Part shown: positions 1 through 8,702 of the stretch, one piece after another | How the letters are laid out: every line of letters begins with the position of its first letter | Position numbering within the stretch: the stretch's first letter is position 1 | Origin: Lachnospiraceae bacterium | GTDB taxonomy: Bacteria > Bacillota > Clostridia > Lachnospirales > Lachnospiraceae | Assembly: GCA_017552715.1 (NCBI GenBank) | Contig: JAFZOW010000092.1 | Span: forward strand, 1 to 58,217 | Length of the DNA stretch: 58,217 nt | Reading direction: 5' to 3' | Made by a program: the position numbers and the translations under genes | The notes under the pieces: model-generated | What the model saw: only the letters and a program-made list of their open reading frames with translations | Databases searched by the model: none | What the model was told of the DNA's origin: nothing

Positions 1-934
<934 letters not shown>

Positions 935-1858
935 CTATCTTTCCTCCGTCTGCGCTTCCGCGCTCTTCTTTCGTTTCCTCTTCTGGGCTTTGGCCCCGGC
1001 GGATACCTCCGTGATCTCACGGGTGATACCGGCCTGGCGTACCCGGTTGTACTCGATCTGCAGCTCTCCCAGAAGCTCCTCGGCATTCTTATTGGCATTG
1101 CTCATGGCGTTCATTCGGGCATTCTGCTCCGTGCAGAAGGAGTCCACCAATGCGCCGTAGATGAAACCGGCCACATAAGAGGGTATCATCGTATCCAGTA
1201 CCTTGGCGGGAGAAGGATCAAAATGGAATTCCTGCTCCGCAAACTCCCCCTCTCCGCTCATTTCCAGGAAATCCCTGCGGGAAAAAGGAAGCAGCCGTAC
1301 CTTTCGGACCTCACTCTCGAATTCACTGATCATGTCGGAATAGATCACGCGGATCTCGTCCACCCGCCCGCTCTCATACTCCTCCAAAAGCTTCCCGGCG
1401 ATCTCTCTGGCCCTGGCAAAAGAAGGTTCCTGGGCTGTGTAGTAAAAGCTCTGCTCAATGGGGCGTTTATGCTTTTTAAAATAGCGGCGGCCGTAATCTC
1501 CCACCACATAAAGCCGCACCCGCGGATGTTTTGCCAGCTCCTGCTCTGCAAGCTTTATCACATTATGATTGTACGCCCCGGCCAGACCACGGTCCGCCGT
1601 GATCAGCAAAAGGGCGATGACCTCCGCCTCGGGGGCTCTCCCCTCCGCCGGATAAAAATACCGTGAATCAACGTCGGAGCGGCTCTGAAAGATACGCTGT
1701 ATCTCATATTCCGTAGCCTCAAAATAGGGTCTGGTCTTTTCAAGCCCCTCCTTGGCCCGGCGCAGCTTTGCCGAGGAGATCAGATACATGGCGTTGGTGA
1801 TCTTCCGCGTATTGCGCACGCTGCCGATGCGGTTTTTCAGCTCCTTGATGTTTGCCAC
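935..1858 (-). CDS. atpG: F-type ATP synthase subunit gamma
   Basis: The product is the central rotor shaft of F1. It has 307 residues, slightly longer than the usual 285-300. The N-terminal helix MANIKELKNRIGSVRNTRKI and the conserved C-terminal helix with ELLGELQIEYNRVRQAGITREI are the two halves of the coiled-coil shaft. The extra length is mostly a basic, Lys/Arg/Ala-rich tail of about 25 residues after the conserved end. The start is a GTG at 1858, which overlaps the end of the upstream alpha gene by 22 bases. The gene is the fifth of six visible genes in the operon. Confidence 0.97.
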   Translation of the reverse strand: MANIKELKNRIGSVRNTRKITNAMYLISSAKLRRAKEGLEKTRPYFEATEYEIQRIFQSRSDVDSRYFYPAEGRAPEAEVIALLLITADRGLAGAYNHNVIKLAEQELAKHPRVRLYVVGDYGRRYFKKHKRPIEQSFYYTAQEPSFARAREIAGKLLEEYESGRVDEIRVIYSDMISEFESEVRKVRLLPFSRRDFLEMSGEGEFAEQEFHFDPSPAKVLDTMIPSYVAGFIYGALVDSFCTEQNARMNAMSNANKNAEELLGELQIEYNRVRQAGITREITEVSAGAKAQKRKRKKSAEAQTEER

Positions 1859-3588
1859 TGCTTCACATACTCCTCTGCGGTATCCAGGATCTCCTGCTTC
1901 TGTTCATCCGTAAGGACCCCGCTCTCATCAATGGCATCGCAGAGCCGGTCGGAAAAACGCTCAAAATGGGTCAGGCAGTCCTTGGTAAATTCCCCGATCT
2001 GCTCCGGCGGCAACTCCTGCAGTACGTGTCCGCAGCTCACCACCAGAAGGATCACCATCTGATGCAGGCTGTAGGGATGTCCCTGGAGCTGGCGGAGTAT
2101 GCGCATCAGGCTCTGGCCGTACTCCAGCTGGCGCCTGGTGGTCTCGTCCAGATCCGAAGAAAACTGGGTAAAGACTTCCATCTCGCGATACTGGGCCAGA
2201 TCCAGACGTATGCTTCCCGCCGCCTTCTTCATGGCCTTCTTCTGGGCAGCTCCGCCCACACGGGAAACGGAAAGGCCCACATTCACCGCCGGCCGCTGGC
2301 CGGAGAAGAACAGATCGCTCTCCAGAAAGATCTGTCCGTCGGTGATGGAAATGATATTTGTAGGGATATAAGCCGAAACGTCCCCGGCCTGGGTCTCAAC
2401 GATGGGCAGGGCCGTAAGGCTGCCGCCCCCCAGCTCATCGGAAAGATGAGCCGAACGCTCCAGCAGACGGGAATGCAGATAGAACACATCCCCGGGATAG
2501 GCCTCACGTCCGGGTGAACGCTCCAGAAGGAGCGACAGGGCACGGTAGGCTATGGCATGCTTGGAAAGGTCGTCGTAAACGATGAGCACATCCTTCCCCT
2601 TATGCATGAAATATTCTCCCAGAGCGGTAGCGGCGTAGGGAGCTATATACTGAATGGGTGCGGTTTCACTGGCCGTAGCGGAAAGCACGATGCTGTGCTG
2701 CATGGCGCCCTTGCGACGCAGGGTCTCCACCAGCTGCGCCACACTGGAAGCCTTCTGTCCGATGGCCACATAGATACATATCACATCGTCCTGATTTAAG
2801 ATGGTATCCAGGGCGATGGCTGTTTTTCCCGTCTGGCGGTCACCGATGATCAGCTCACGCTGGCCGCGGCCTATGGGGAACATGGAATCGATGGTAATGA
2901 GTCCGGTATACAGGGGTTCGCAGACCGGCTGACGTTCTATGATGCCGGGTGCAGGAGATTCCACGGCTCTGTATTCCTCACTTTCGATGGGGCCTGCCCC
3001 GTCAATGGGCTCCCCCAGGGCATTCACCACACGTCCCAGATAAGCGTCTCCCACGGGGATACCGGCTGTCTTACGCATGCGCCTTACACGGCTGCCCTCG
3101 GTCACGCCTTCGTCATCACCGAAAAGGATGACACCCAGGCTGTCCCTGCGGATATCCTGGACCATACCCTTTACTCCGGATTCAAAAAGCAGAATCTCGC
3201 CGTAGACGGCCCGGGAAAGGCCTTCCACCACAACGATCCCGTCTCCCACCGTAAGTACCGTACCTTCCTCGGCAGCCACGGTCTCGGCCTGCCAGCTGTC
3301 GATGGATTCCCTGAAGAGACTGACCACATCCTGGCCGTCGGTCTCGGAGGTCACCAGGCTCTGCAGACGTTCCTTCAGCTGATAATAGCGGCCCTCACGG
3401 GTACGGTCGTAAACATCATCTCCCACCACCAGGCGGAAGCCTTCCGATATGCTCTCATCTTCCCGCCATACCAGCTCAAAGGCTTTGGAATAGCGTTTCC
3501 CGAGAAAAGCCAGGAGCCGCGCCTCCTGGGCATCATCCGGCTCCTTTGCGGCATAGAGATAAGCTTTTTTCAGCTTCCTGTCAGCCAT
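1837..3588 (-). CDS. atpA: F-type ATP synthase alpha subunit with N-terminal delta-like domain
   Basis: The protein has 583 residues, while alpha is normally about 505. Residues from about 82 are ordinary alpha: N-terminal helix (SLFRESIDSW), VGDGIVVVEGL, P-loop GDRQTGKT at 249-256 and VSRVGGAAQ. Residues 1-79 are extra and match the C-terminal domain of subunit delta/OSCP: a helix around LLAFLGKRYSKAF, then EGFRLVVGDDVYDRTREG and QLKERLQSL, which parallels the family pattern G-[VF]-x-[IL]-x3-G-D-x-[VL]-x-D-x-S-x-[RK]-G-x-L-x-x-L. The upstream atpF overlaps this gene by 8 bases, so there is no room for a separate atpH between them. The N-terminal six-helix domain of delta is not seen. The ATG at 3588 has an AGGAGCCGGAGGG ribosome site. 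The fusion would put a delta-like domain on each of the three alpha chains; that is inference. Confidence 0.95.
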   Translation of the reverse strand: MADRKLKKAYLYAAKEPDDAQEARLLAFLGKRYSKAFELVWREDESISEGFRLVVGDDVYDRTREGRYYQLKERLQSLVTSETDGQDVVSLFRESIDSWQAETVAAEEGTVLTVGDGIVVVEGLSRAVYGEILLFESGVKGMVQDIRRDSLGVILFGDDEGVTEGSRVRRMRKTAGIPVGDAYLGRVVNALGEPIDGAGPIESEEYRAVESPAPGIIERQPVCEPLYTGLITIDSMFPIGRGQRELIIGDRQTGKTAIALDTILNQDDVICIYVAIGQKASSVAQLVETLRRKGAMQHSIVLSATASETAPIQYIAPYAATALGEYFMHKGKDVLIVYDDLSKHAIAYRALSLLLERSPGREAYPGDVFYLHSRLLERSAHLSDELGGGSLTALPIVETQAGDVSAYIPTNIISITDGQIFLESDLFFSGQRPAVNVGLSVSRVGGAAQKKAMKKAAGSIRLDLAQYREMEVFTQFSSDLDETTRRQLEYGQSLMRILRQLQGHPYSLHQMVILLVVSCGHVLQELPPEQIGEFTKDCLTHFERFSDRLCDAIDESGVLTDEQKQEILDTAEEYVKQWQTSRS

Positions 3589-4069
3589 CCCTCCGGCTCC
3601 TTTCCGCCTCTTTCACAAAATTCTCGTACGGGTCACCGGCTTCATCTTCCTGAAGAAGCTTCTTTGCCGCCTCGTCGATCATGGCGGCGATATCCTCCTT
3701 GGCCCCGGATACGATGGCTTTCCGCTCTCTCTCCCCCTGGGCACGTGCATCCGCAAGGATCTGCTTCGCCTCGGCCTTCGCGTCCGCCGTCTGGCGCTTC
3801 TTCAGCTCTTCGATCTCTTTGGCCGCTTCCTTCTTCTTTCGGGCGATCTCTTCCTCGGCAGCCGCAAGCTTCTCTTCATATTCGGCCTGCTTTTCCGCTG
3901 CCGCTTTCTCCGCTGCCCCGGCTCTTTCCTGCTGCGTCTTTATCTCCTCCGTTCTCTTATCCATGAACTTTACCACGGGAGCATAGAGCAGCACATAAAG
4001 TCCGCCGAAAAGGATCACCACATTGAAAAAGTGCAGAAGGATCTGTACAAAATCAATTCCCAAAGGCAT
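3581..4069 (-). CDS. atpF: F-type ATP synthase subunit b
   Basis: The product is the peripheral stalk subunit that holds F1 still relative to the membrane. It has 162 residues: a single N-terminal membrane helix (about residues 8-30, FVQILLHFFNVVILFGGLYV) followed by a long Ala/Glu/Lys-rich helix (about 35-145) with the heptad character of the b dimer. The ATG at 4069 has AAGGAGG seven bases upstream. Its stop overlaps the start of the delta/alpha fusion gene. In most Firmicutes atpH follows atpF; here it does not. The b C-terminus would therefore have to dock on the delta-like domain carried by alpha. Confidence 0.95.
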   Translation of the reverse strand: MPLGIDFVQILLHFFNVVILFGGLYVLLYAPVVKFMDKRTEEIKTQQERAGAAEKAAAEKQAEYEEKLAAAEEEIARKKKEAAKEIEELKKRQTADAKAEAKQILADARAQGERERKAIVSGAKEDIAAMIDEAAKKLLQEDEAGDPYENFVKEAERSRRDG

Positions 4070-4081
4070 GATTCATCCTCC

Positions 4082-4471
4082 TTACAGGATAAAGACGATC
4101 AGGATCGCCACGATCAGCGCATAGATAACTACGGTCTCGATAAAGACCAGGCCCAGCATGAGCTGTGTCTGGATCTTGCCGGCGGCTTCCGGCTGACGTG
4201 CCACGCCTTCGTTGGATTTGGCAATGGCATGTCCCATGGCAAGGGCTCCGGCTACGGCTGCCATACCGATGGCAACTGCTGCCGCGATGGCCTTGGTCCC
4301 CACCGCATTATCCGCTGCCGCTGCTGCCTCCGCAGGAGCCGCTGCTTCGGCCGTCTGAAGGGCTACCGGAGCATCCGCCGCCTTTGCCTTAAGGGCTCCG
4401 GCCGCCGTAACTCCTGTCAGCAGCACGATAACAGCTGCCAGAATACCCGCGATGCTTTTGATCTTTTTCAT
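4082..4471 (-). CDS. atpE: F-type ATP synthase subunit c with long N-terminal extension
   Basis: This is the rotor-ring subunit. The last 75 residues are a normal c hairpin: helix 1, the polar loop VARQPEA and helix 2 with the ion-binding Glu in GLVFIETVVIYALIV. Two things are odd. The first about 55 residues look like a signal peptide (MKK, hydrophobic core, AKA-AD) plus an Ala-rich linker. The glycine motif of helix 1 (usually GxGxGxGxG) reads AVAGALAMG, so four of five positions are Ala. Aligned to the Na+-binding Propionigenium c subunit, the key Gln of helix 1 is Met, which argues for proton rather than sodium coupling. The ATG directly abuts the atpB stop (TAAATG). Confidence 0.94.
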   Translation of the reverse strand: MKKIKSIAGILAAVIVLLTGVTAAGALKAKAADAPVALQTAEAAAPAEAAAAADNAVGTKAIAAAVAIGMAAVAGALAMGHAIAKSNEGVARQPEAAGKIQTQLMLGLVFIETVVIYALIVAILIVFIL

Positions 4472-5308
4472 TTATTCGTCCTCGCTTTCTTTGCTTTCTT
4501 CTTTCGCTTTCTTATGGTGCACTTCCGAGACCTCACCGTAATAGAAGCTGGTGAGCATGGTGAGCACGTAGGCCTGGATCAGGGCGTGGATAACGGTAAA
4601 CATCACTCCCACAACCACGGGAAGGCCGAAGCTCAGCATTATATAATAATAGACCAGTTCGGTGGGAAGCATGCCCGAAAGCAGCGCACCGAAGAGTCGG
4701 AAGCTCATGGATACAGGCAGGGAAAACTCTTTCAGGGTCAGGGCCACGCCCTTTGCACCGTTGCCGGCGATGCCCCCGATCATGATGAACAGATAGGACG
4801 TAAGTCCCATGCAGATCGCTCCGTTGATATTTGCCAGAGGAGCCGGGAGGGAAATGGAATGCCCGGCGGTGGTCACGGCCTGGAAGCCGAAAAGTTCAAA
4901 CATGGTACCGACAAAGATATAGGTACCGGCACCGAAGATATACGCCCCCAGCGCTCCGAAGCGGTGAGGGGAATTCCCCTTTGCCAGGTCATGAAAGAAT
5001 CCCACCCAGGTCTCGATCACCAGCTGGAGCTTCCCGGGTACCGCCTTGAAGCGGGGGATCACCAGGATACGGAGTATCGCGGCAAAAACAAGCAAGATCG
5101 CGGTCACCACATAGCCGGAGATCAGGGAAGGATCCACGGGGATACCGAAGAAGTTCACTTTGTTCTCGTTATGCAATACAGCATCCCGCATGGCATCCTT
5201 GATGCTTTCGTGCTTTTCCGGCGACGGAAGGATCACCACCGCAAAGACGATCAGGGCCAGCAGGATAAGGGATATGATCAATACACGGATCTTTTTTTTC
5301 TTTGTCAA
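4472..5308 (-). CDS. atpB: F-type ATP synthase subunit a
   Basis: The product is the stator channel of Fo, an integral membrane protein of 278 residues. The essential Arg lies in the helix SFRLFGALLSGM, followed by GLPVVVGVMFTVIHALIQAYV, the last helix with the conserved Gln. I chose a TTG start at 5308 (MTKKKKIRVL) because GAGAGGAG sits 8-9 bases upstream. The longer ATG frame, to 5368, would add 20 residues encoded inside the promoter. The C-terminal tail is highly charged (Lys/Glu/Ser). It is the first gene of the atp operon, with a promoter immediately upstream. Confidence 0.93.
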   Translation of the reverse strand: MTKKKKIRVLIISLILLALIVFAVVILPSPEKHESIKDAMRDAVLHNENKVNFFGIPVDPSLISGYVVTAILLVFAAILRILVIPRFKAVPGKLQLVIETWVGFFHDLAKGNSPHRFGALGAYIFGAGTYIFVGTMFELFGFQAVTTAGHSISLPAPLANINGAICMGLTSYLFIMIGGIAGNGAKGVALTLKEFSLPVSMSFRLFGALLSGMLPTELVYYYIMLSFGLPVVVGVMFTVIHALIQAYVLTMLTSFYYGEVSEVHHKKAKEESKESEDE

Positions 5309-5339
5309 GGCTTTAACTCCTCTCGGAAATACAAAAAAC

Positions 5340-5368
5340 AGTATACGCTTATGAAATGTAAAATGCAA
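5340..5368 (-). promoter_or_regulatory. Promoter of the atp operon
   Basis: On the minus strand a -10 box TATACT (5345-5340) lies 17 bases from TTGCAT (5368-5363), a partial -35. The predicted start of transcription falls about 25 bases upstream of the TTG start codon of atpB and its ribosome site. It sits in the only gap between azlD and atpB. Confidence 0.6.
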
Positions 5369-5388
5369 GCAGCAGGCAACACTGAGTT

Positions 5389-5706
5389 TTATGCGAGGAA
5401 TCGCAGCATAAGATCGGCCAGGAAGACCACCACACAGGATGCAAAAGCCACAACGGGAAGGCTCTGCTTCTTCCAGGAAAGGAAGAGGGCACAGACCAGG
5501 CCGGCAACGCCCGTACGTATGTCCCCGGTACTGGTAAGGATCGCCGGGATGGTCATCACCGTAAGGGTCACATAAGGCACATAGTAGAGAAAAGAACGCA
5601 GGAAACGGTTTTTGATCTCCTTCCGCAAGAGGGTCAGGGGAAGCATGCGGATCAGATAGGTCACCAGCGCCATCAGGAGGATGTAGATCCAGGTATTCTT
5701 AGGCAT
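5389..5706 (-). CDS. azlD: Branched-chain amino acid exporter, small subunit AzlD
   Basis: A 105-residue hydrophobic protein with about four membrane helices. The opening (YILLMALVTYLIRMLPL) is typical of AzlD. AzlD works with AzlC to export branched-chain amino acids or toxic analogues such as 4-azaleucine. The ATG at 5706 overlaps the end of azlC by 8 bases, so the two are translationally coupled. It is the last gene of the pot-azl run. No clear terminator separates it from the atpB promoter, so read-through into the atp operon is possible. Confidence 0.88.
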   Translation of the reverse strand: MPKNTWIYILLMALVTYLIRMLPLTLLRKEIKNRFLRSFLYYVPYVTLTVMTIPAILTSTGDIRTGVAGLVCALFLSWKKQSLPVVAFASCVVVFLADLMLRFLA

Positions 5707-6424
5707 GCTCCGCCTCCTTCTCCTCCTTCACCGGCCATACCAGAGCCGCCAGGCCGCTGACGAGCAGGGTCAGGATGATGACACGGCTTCCTCCCGAGAT
5801 CAGCTTAAGACCCGGCAGGTAAGTAAAGAGGCAGCTCAGCACAAGGGCCAGCAGGCAGGCCAGAGCCACATGCCTGTCCTCTTTTGCCTTCGGCACGATG
5901 ATAGCCAGGAACATGCCGTAGAGCGCCAGGCTCAGGGCATTAACAATGCTGCCGGGGAGCACATCCCCAACGATCACCCCCAGCGCGGTGCCTATGGTCC
6001 AGCCGGGTATGGCGGGAGTCATGGCGCCATAGGAATAAAAAGGTGACAGCCGGTCCGGCCGGCCCACGGAAACCCCGAAGATCTCGTCCGTAACACCGAA
6101 AGCGATGCCCAGGCGGTGGCCTATGGAAAGTCCGGGCTCCACCTTCTGGGAAAGAGCAAAGCTCATGAGCATATAACGAAGATTGATGATAAACTGGCCG
6201 ACGATGAGCTCGATATAGGAACCGGCAACCCCGATCACCCCGATGGCTGCGAATTCCCCGGCACTTGTAAGATTTACAAGACTCATTACGGTAGCCTGTG
6301 CAAGGCTGAGCCCCGCATCCCGGCACTGTATCCCCAGGGTAAAGCTTACCGCCAGATACCCCAGTCCTATTGGAATTCCGTCCCTGAAACCTGCCGCAAA
6401 CTCCGCGCCGCGCTTATGTCCCAC
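5699..6424 (-). CDS. azlC: Branched-chain amino acid exporter, large subunit AzlC
   Basis: A 241-residue membrane protein of the AzlC/YgaZ family. The N-terminal FRDGIPIGLGYLAVSFTLG and the later NLTSAGEFAAIGV and NLRYMLMSFALSQK segments are the conserved signatures, and about six hydrophobic helices are visible. It forms the exporter with AzlD. The start is a GTG at 6424, three bases after the potD stop, with an AGAGG ribosome site inside the potD end. It is therefore read on the same message as the polyamine uptake genes, a linkage that has no obvious metabolic reason. Confidence 0.9.
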   Translation of the reverse strand: MGHKRGAEFAAGFRDGIPIGLGYLAVSFTLGIQCRDAGLSLAQATVMSLVNLTSAGEFAAIGVIGVAGSYIELIVGQFIINLRYMLMSFALSQKVEPGLSIGHRLGIAFGVTDEIFGVSVGRPDRLSPFYSYGAMTPAIPGWTIGTALGVIVGDVLPGSIVNALSLALYGMFLAIIVPKAKEDRHVALACLLALVLSCLFTYLPGLKLISGGSRVIILTLLVSGLAALVWPVKEEKEAEHA

Positions 6425-6426
6425 CG

Positions 6427-7899
6427 TTACGCCCTCTTCTTAAGCTTAAGGAACACAAGACCGCCCAGAACGGCTATACAGAGCACAAGGGCTCCGGCCC
6501 GGACAGCCACGGGCAGACGATTGATGTTAAAGCAGCGCACATTGATCCACATACGGTTAATGCGCGCATTGGCTTCCGTATCAAAATAGCGCATGATGGA
6601 ACTGCGCTCCATCACCTCCGGAGTGGGGTACTGGGCAAAGAGCTGACGGTCCAGCTGTTCCTCGTCCGTAAACAGGACATAGTCTCCGGACTCCTCCCCT
6701 TCACCGTCAAAAAACCAGGACAGGTTGTAATCCACCCCTTCCTCTTCTTCCGTTCCGTAGGTCCAGTCCAGATATTCATAGATCGCATCCCCGTCCGTTC
6801 CGCCGGAGATCACGGAGGTATATCCGATATAGTACATGTTGCGCACGGCATTATCCGGGCGGGATAAGAAGTTCACAAAAGCTTCCGCCGCCTGCTGCTT
6901 TCCGGGCTCCTCGGCGATGCCGTCCTTCAGCATCACCCAGCCGTCAAACCAGAGATTCGTGCATTCCTCCGGCACGGAATATGCCAGATACAGCTCGTCC
7001 TCTTCCGCCTGATCCATGGCATAGACCGCATCCCCGGACCACTGGAGATTGGCCAGCACCTTGCCGCTTACCATATCGGCCTTTCCGCTGTCGGTCTCGA
7101 AGGAATAGGCATTATCCTTGGCAGACTGCAGGAAATCCAGGGCTGCCGCCACGGTCTCCTCGGAGCAGTCGTTCATTTCTTCTTCCAGCCGTTCCGAATA
7201 ATCATCCGCCGAAGTGAAGGCGGGATCCGTAAGCTTTTCCGCCTTTACGGCTGCCACAGCGGGGAAATAAGCATCCCGCACATTATCCTTCACCGTCACC
7301 CTGCGGCAGAGCGAAGGATCCAGCAGGGCATTCCAGCTGCTCACCGTTTCCTTATCCACAACCTCCGGATCGTAGAGCAGGCCGGTGACCCCCCACATAT
7401 AACCTGCGGCATATTCGCTCCAGGAATGGCCGCCGATCTCGTGACCGTCAAACTTCTCCCTTATGAAGGGAGAGACATTGCGCACATAATAATTCTCCGG
7501 TATCTCCTCATCCCTGAAGCCTGCCGAATAGGGCAGCAGCTGCTCCTCACTCATCAGCTTCATGATCATGTATTCAGAAGGGCAGACCAGATCGAACTTA
7601 TCCCCCAGTGTGAGCATGTTATACAGCTCCTCGTTGGTACCGAAGCAGCTGTATTCCACCCGCACCTTCTGCCCGTAGGTCTCAAAATACCATTCCTCAA
7701 AATCTTCGTAAAGGGGATTCTCCCCCAGGATATCCCCGCTTTCCAGGTCGATGGTCTCTTCCTCGTCCCAGTCACCCAGGTCGATATATTCTTCCCAGTT
7801 GCAGACCCGCAGCACCAGGGCATCATCATCCTTCTGTGTTCCGCAGGCCGAAAGCAGGGGCAGGAACAGAAGGGCGGGGATCAGGAAACGCTTTTTCAT
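6427..7899 (-). CDS. potD: Polyamine ABC transporter substrate-binding lipoprotein
   Basis: This is the periplasmic-type binding protein for spermidine/putrescine uptake, 490 residues against the usual 350. It begins with a lipoprotein signal (hydrophobic run, LLSAC, Cys at about 19) and the family motif LRVCNWEEYID. The following region fits PotD, including DKFDLVCPSEYMI and AEAFVNFLSRPDNA near the C-terminal third. Two features are odd: an acidic insert near residues 35-60 and a hydrophobic segment at the very C-terminus (about 465-486, followed by KLKKRA) that looks like a second membrane anchor. Both ends would then be membrane-tethered. The ATG overlaps potC by four bases (ATGA). Confidence 0.9.
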   Translation of the reverse strand: MKKRFLIPALLFLPLLSACGTQKDDDALVLRVCNWEEYIDLGDWDEEETIDLESGDILGENPLYEDFEEWYFETYGQKVRVEYSCFGTNEELYNMLTLGDKFDLVCPSEYMIMKLMSEEQLLPYSAGFRDEEIPENYYVRNVSPFIREKFDGHEIGGHSWSEYAAGYMWGVTGLLYDPEVVDKETVSSWNALLDPSLCRRVTVKDNVRDAYFPAVAAVKAEKLTDPAFTSADDYSERLEEEMNDCSEETVAAALDFLQSAKDNAYSFETDSGKADMVSGKVLANLQWSGDAVYAMDQAEEDELYLAYSVPEECTNLWFDGWVMLKDGIAEEPGKQQAAEAFVNFLSRPDNAVRNMYYIGYTSVISGGTDGDAIYEYLDWTYGTEEEEGVDYNLSWFFDGEGEESGDYVLFTDEEQLDRQLFAQYPTPEVMERSSIMRYFDTEANARINRMWINVRCFNINRLPVAVRAGALVLCIAVLGGLVFLKLKKRA

Positions 7900-8702
7900 G
7901 CTTCCGCCTCCTTTCTTTCCTGCTTTTTTCCGCCCCGCTGTCCGATGAGCACCAACAGGAGCACTACAACGAAAAGAAGGGTGGACAGAGCCCAGAGGGC
8001 CGTCTTTACGGAGGTCTGCGCTCCGCGGGTCGCGTTTACCACATAGGTGGAGATGGTATCGAAGGTGGCCGGTTTGGTGTAGGTAGCCACAAAATAATCA
8101 TCCAGGGAAAGAGTCACCGCCATGGCGAAGCCGGAAAGGATGCCCGGACGGATCACGGGGATCACCACCTTCCACAGAGCCGTGGCCGGAGAAGCCCCCA
8201 GGTCCAAAGCGGCTTCATAGATGCTGGGATCCATCTGGGAAAGCTTCGGCAGAACGGAAAGATATACAAAAGGTGCGCACAGCGCCACCTGTCCGGCCAG
8301 CAGGGGGATAAAGCTGTCCTTACTCATGCCGAAGACCACCACCAGCAGGATACAGACGGAAAAACCGGTGACCACATCCGCGTTCACCACCGGGATCTGA
8401 TTGACCGTCCCCAGGATAAAGCGGCTGCGATTACGGGAATAGAAGGCTCCTATGGCCCCCAGGCTGCCCAGGACCGTAGAGATCAGCGCCACCGCCAGGG
8501 CCAGGATAAGAGTCCCGATGATCATATCCTTCAGCTCCGGTGTGGTAAAGAGCGTGATATAGTTCTGAAGGGAAAAACTGCCGTGAAAACCGATGGAAGT
8601 TGCATCGGTAAAGCTGTAGGCTGCCAGGATCAGGATAGGCGCATAGATCAGAAGCAGCGCTAAAGCAAGGATCAGTATTCCCCAGAATGCTTTCTTTTTC
8701 AC
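7896..8702 (-). CDS. potC: Polyamine ABC transporter permease PotC
   Basis: An inner-membrane permease of the binding-protein-dependent class, 268 residues with six predicted helices. The EAA loop that contacts the ATPase is present as EAALDLGASPATALWKVVIP. It pairs with PotB to form the channel. The start is a GTG at 8702 that overlaps the potB stop (GTGA) with GGAGG upstream, so it is translationally coupled. The C-terminus ends in a basic Lys/Arg/Glu tail. Gene order potA-B-C-D is the standard one. Confidence 0.93.
   Translation of the reverse strand: MKKKAFWGILILALALLLIYAPILILAAYSFTDATSIGFHGSFSLQNYITLFTTPELKDMIIGTLILALAVALISTVLGSLGAIGAFYSRNRSRFILGTVNQIPVVNADVVTGFSVCILLVVVFGMSKDSFIPLLAGQVALCAPFVYLSVLPKLSQMDPSIYEAALDLGASPATALWKVVIPVIRPGILSGFAMAVTLSLDDYFVATYTKPATFDTISTYVVNATRGAQTSVKTALWALSTLLFVVVLLLVLIGQRGGKKQERKEAEA

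Noticed and set aside
4082-4300. Sodium-coupled ATP synthase
   Set aside because: The helix 1 Gln needed for sodium binding aligns to Met, although the Glu-Thr pair in helix 2 is present; proton coupling is more likely.
4031-5575. 514-codon plus-strand frame opposite atpE, atpB and azlD
   Set aside because: It crosses three genuine minus-strand genes and a promoter; its composition (Gln/His/Gly-rich) is that of a reverse frame.
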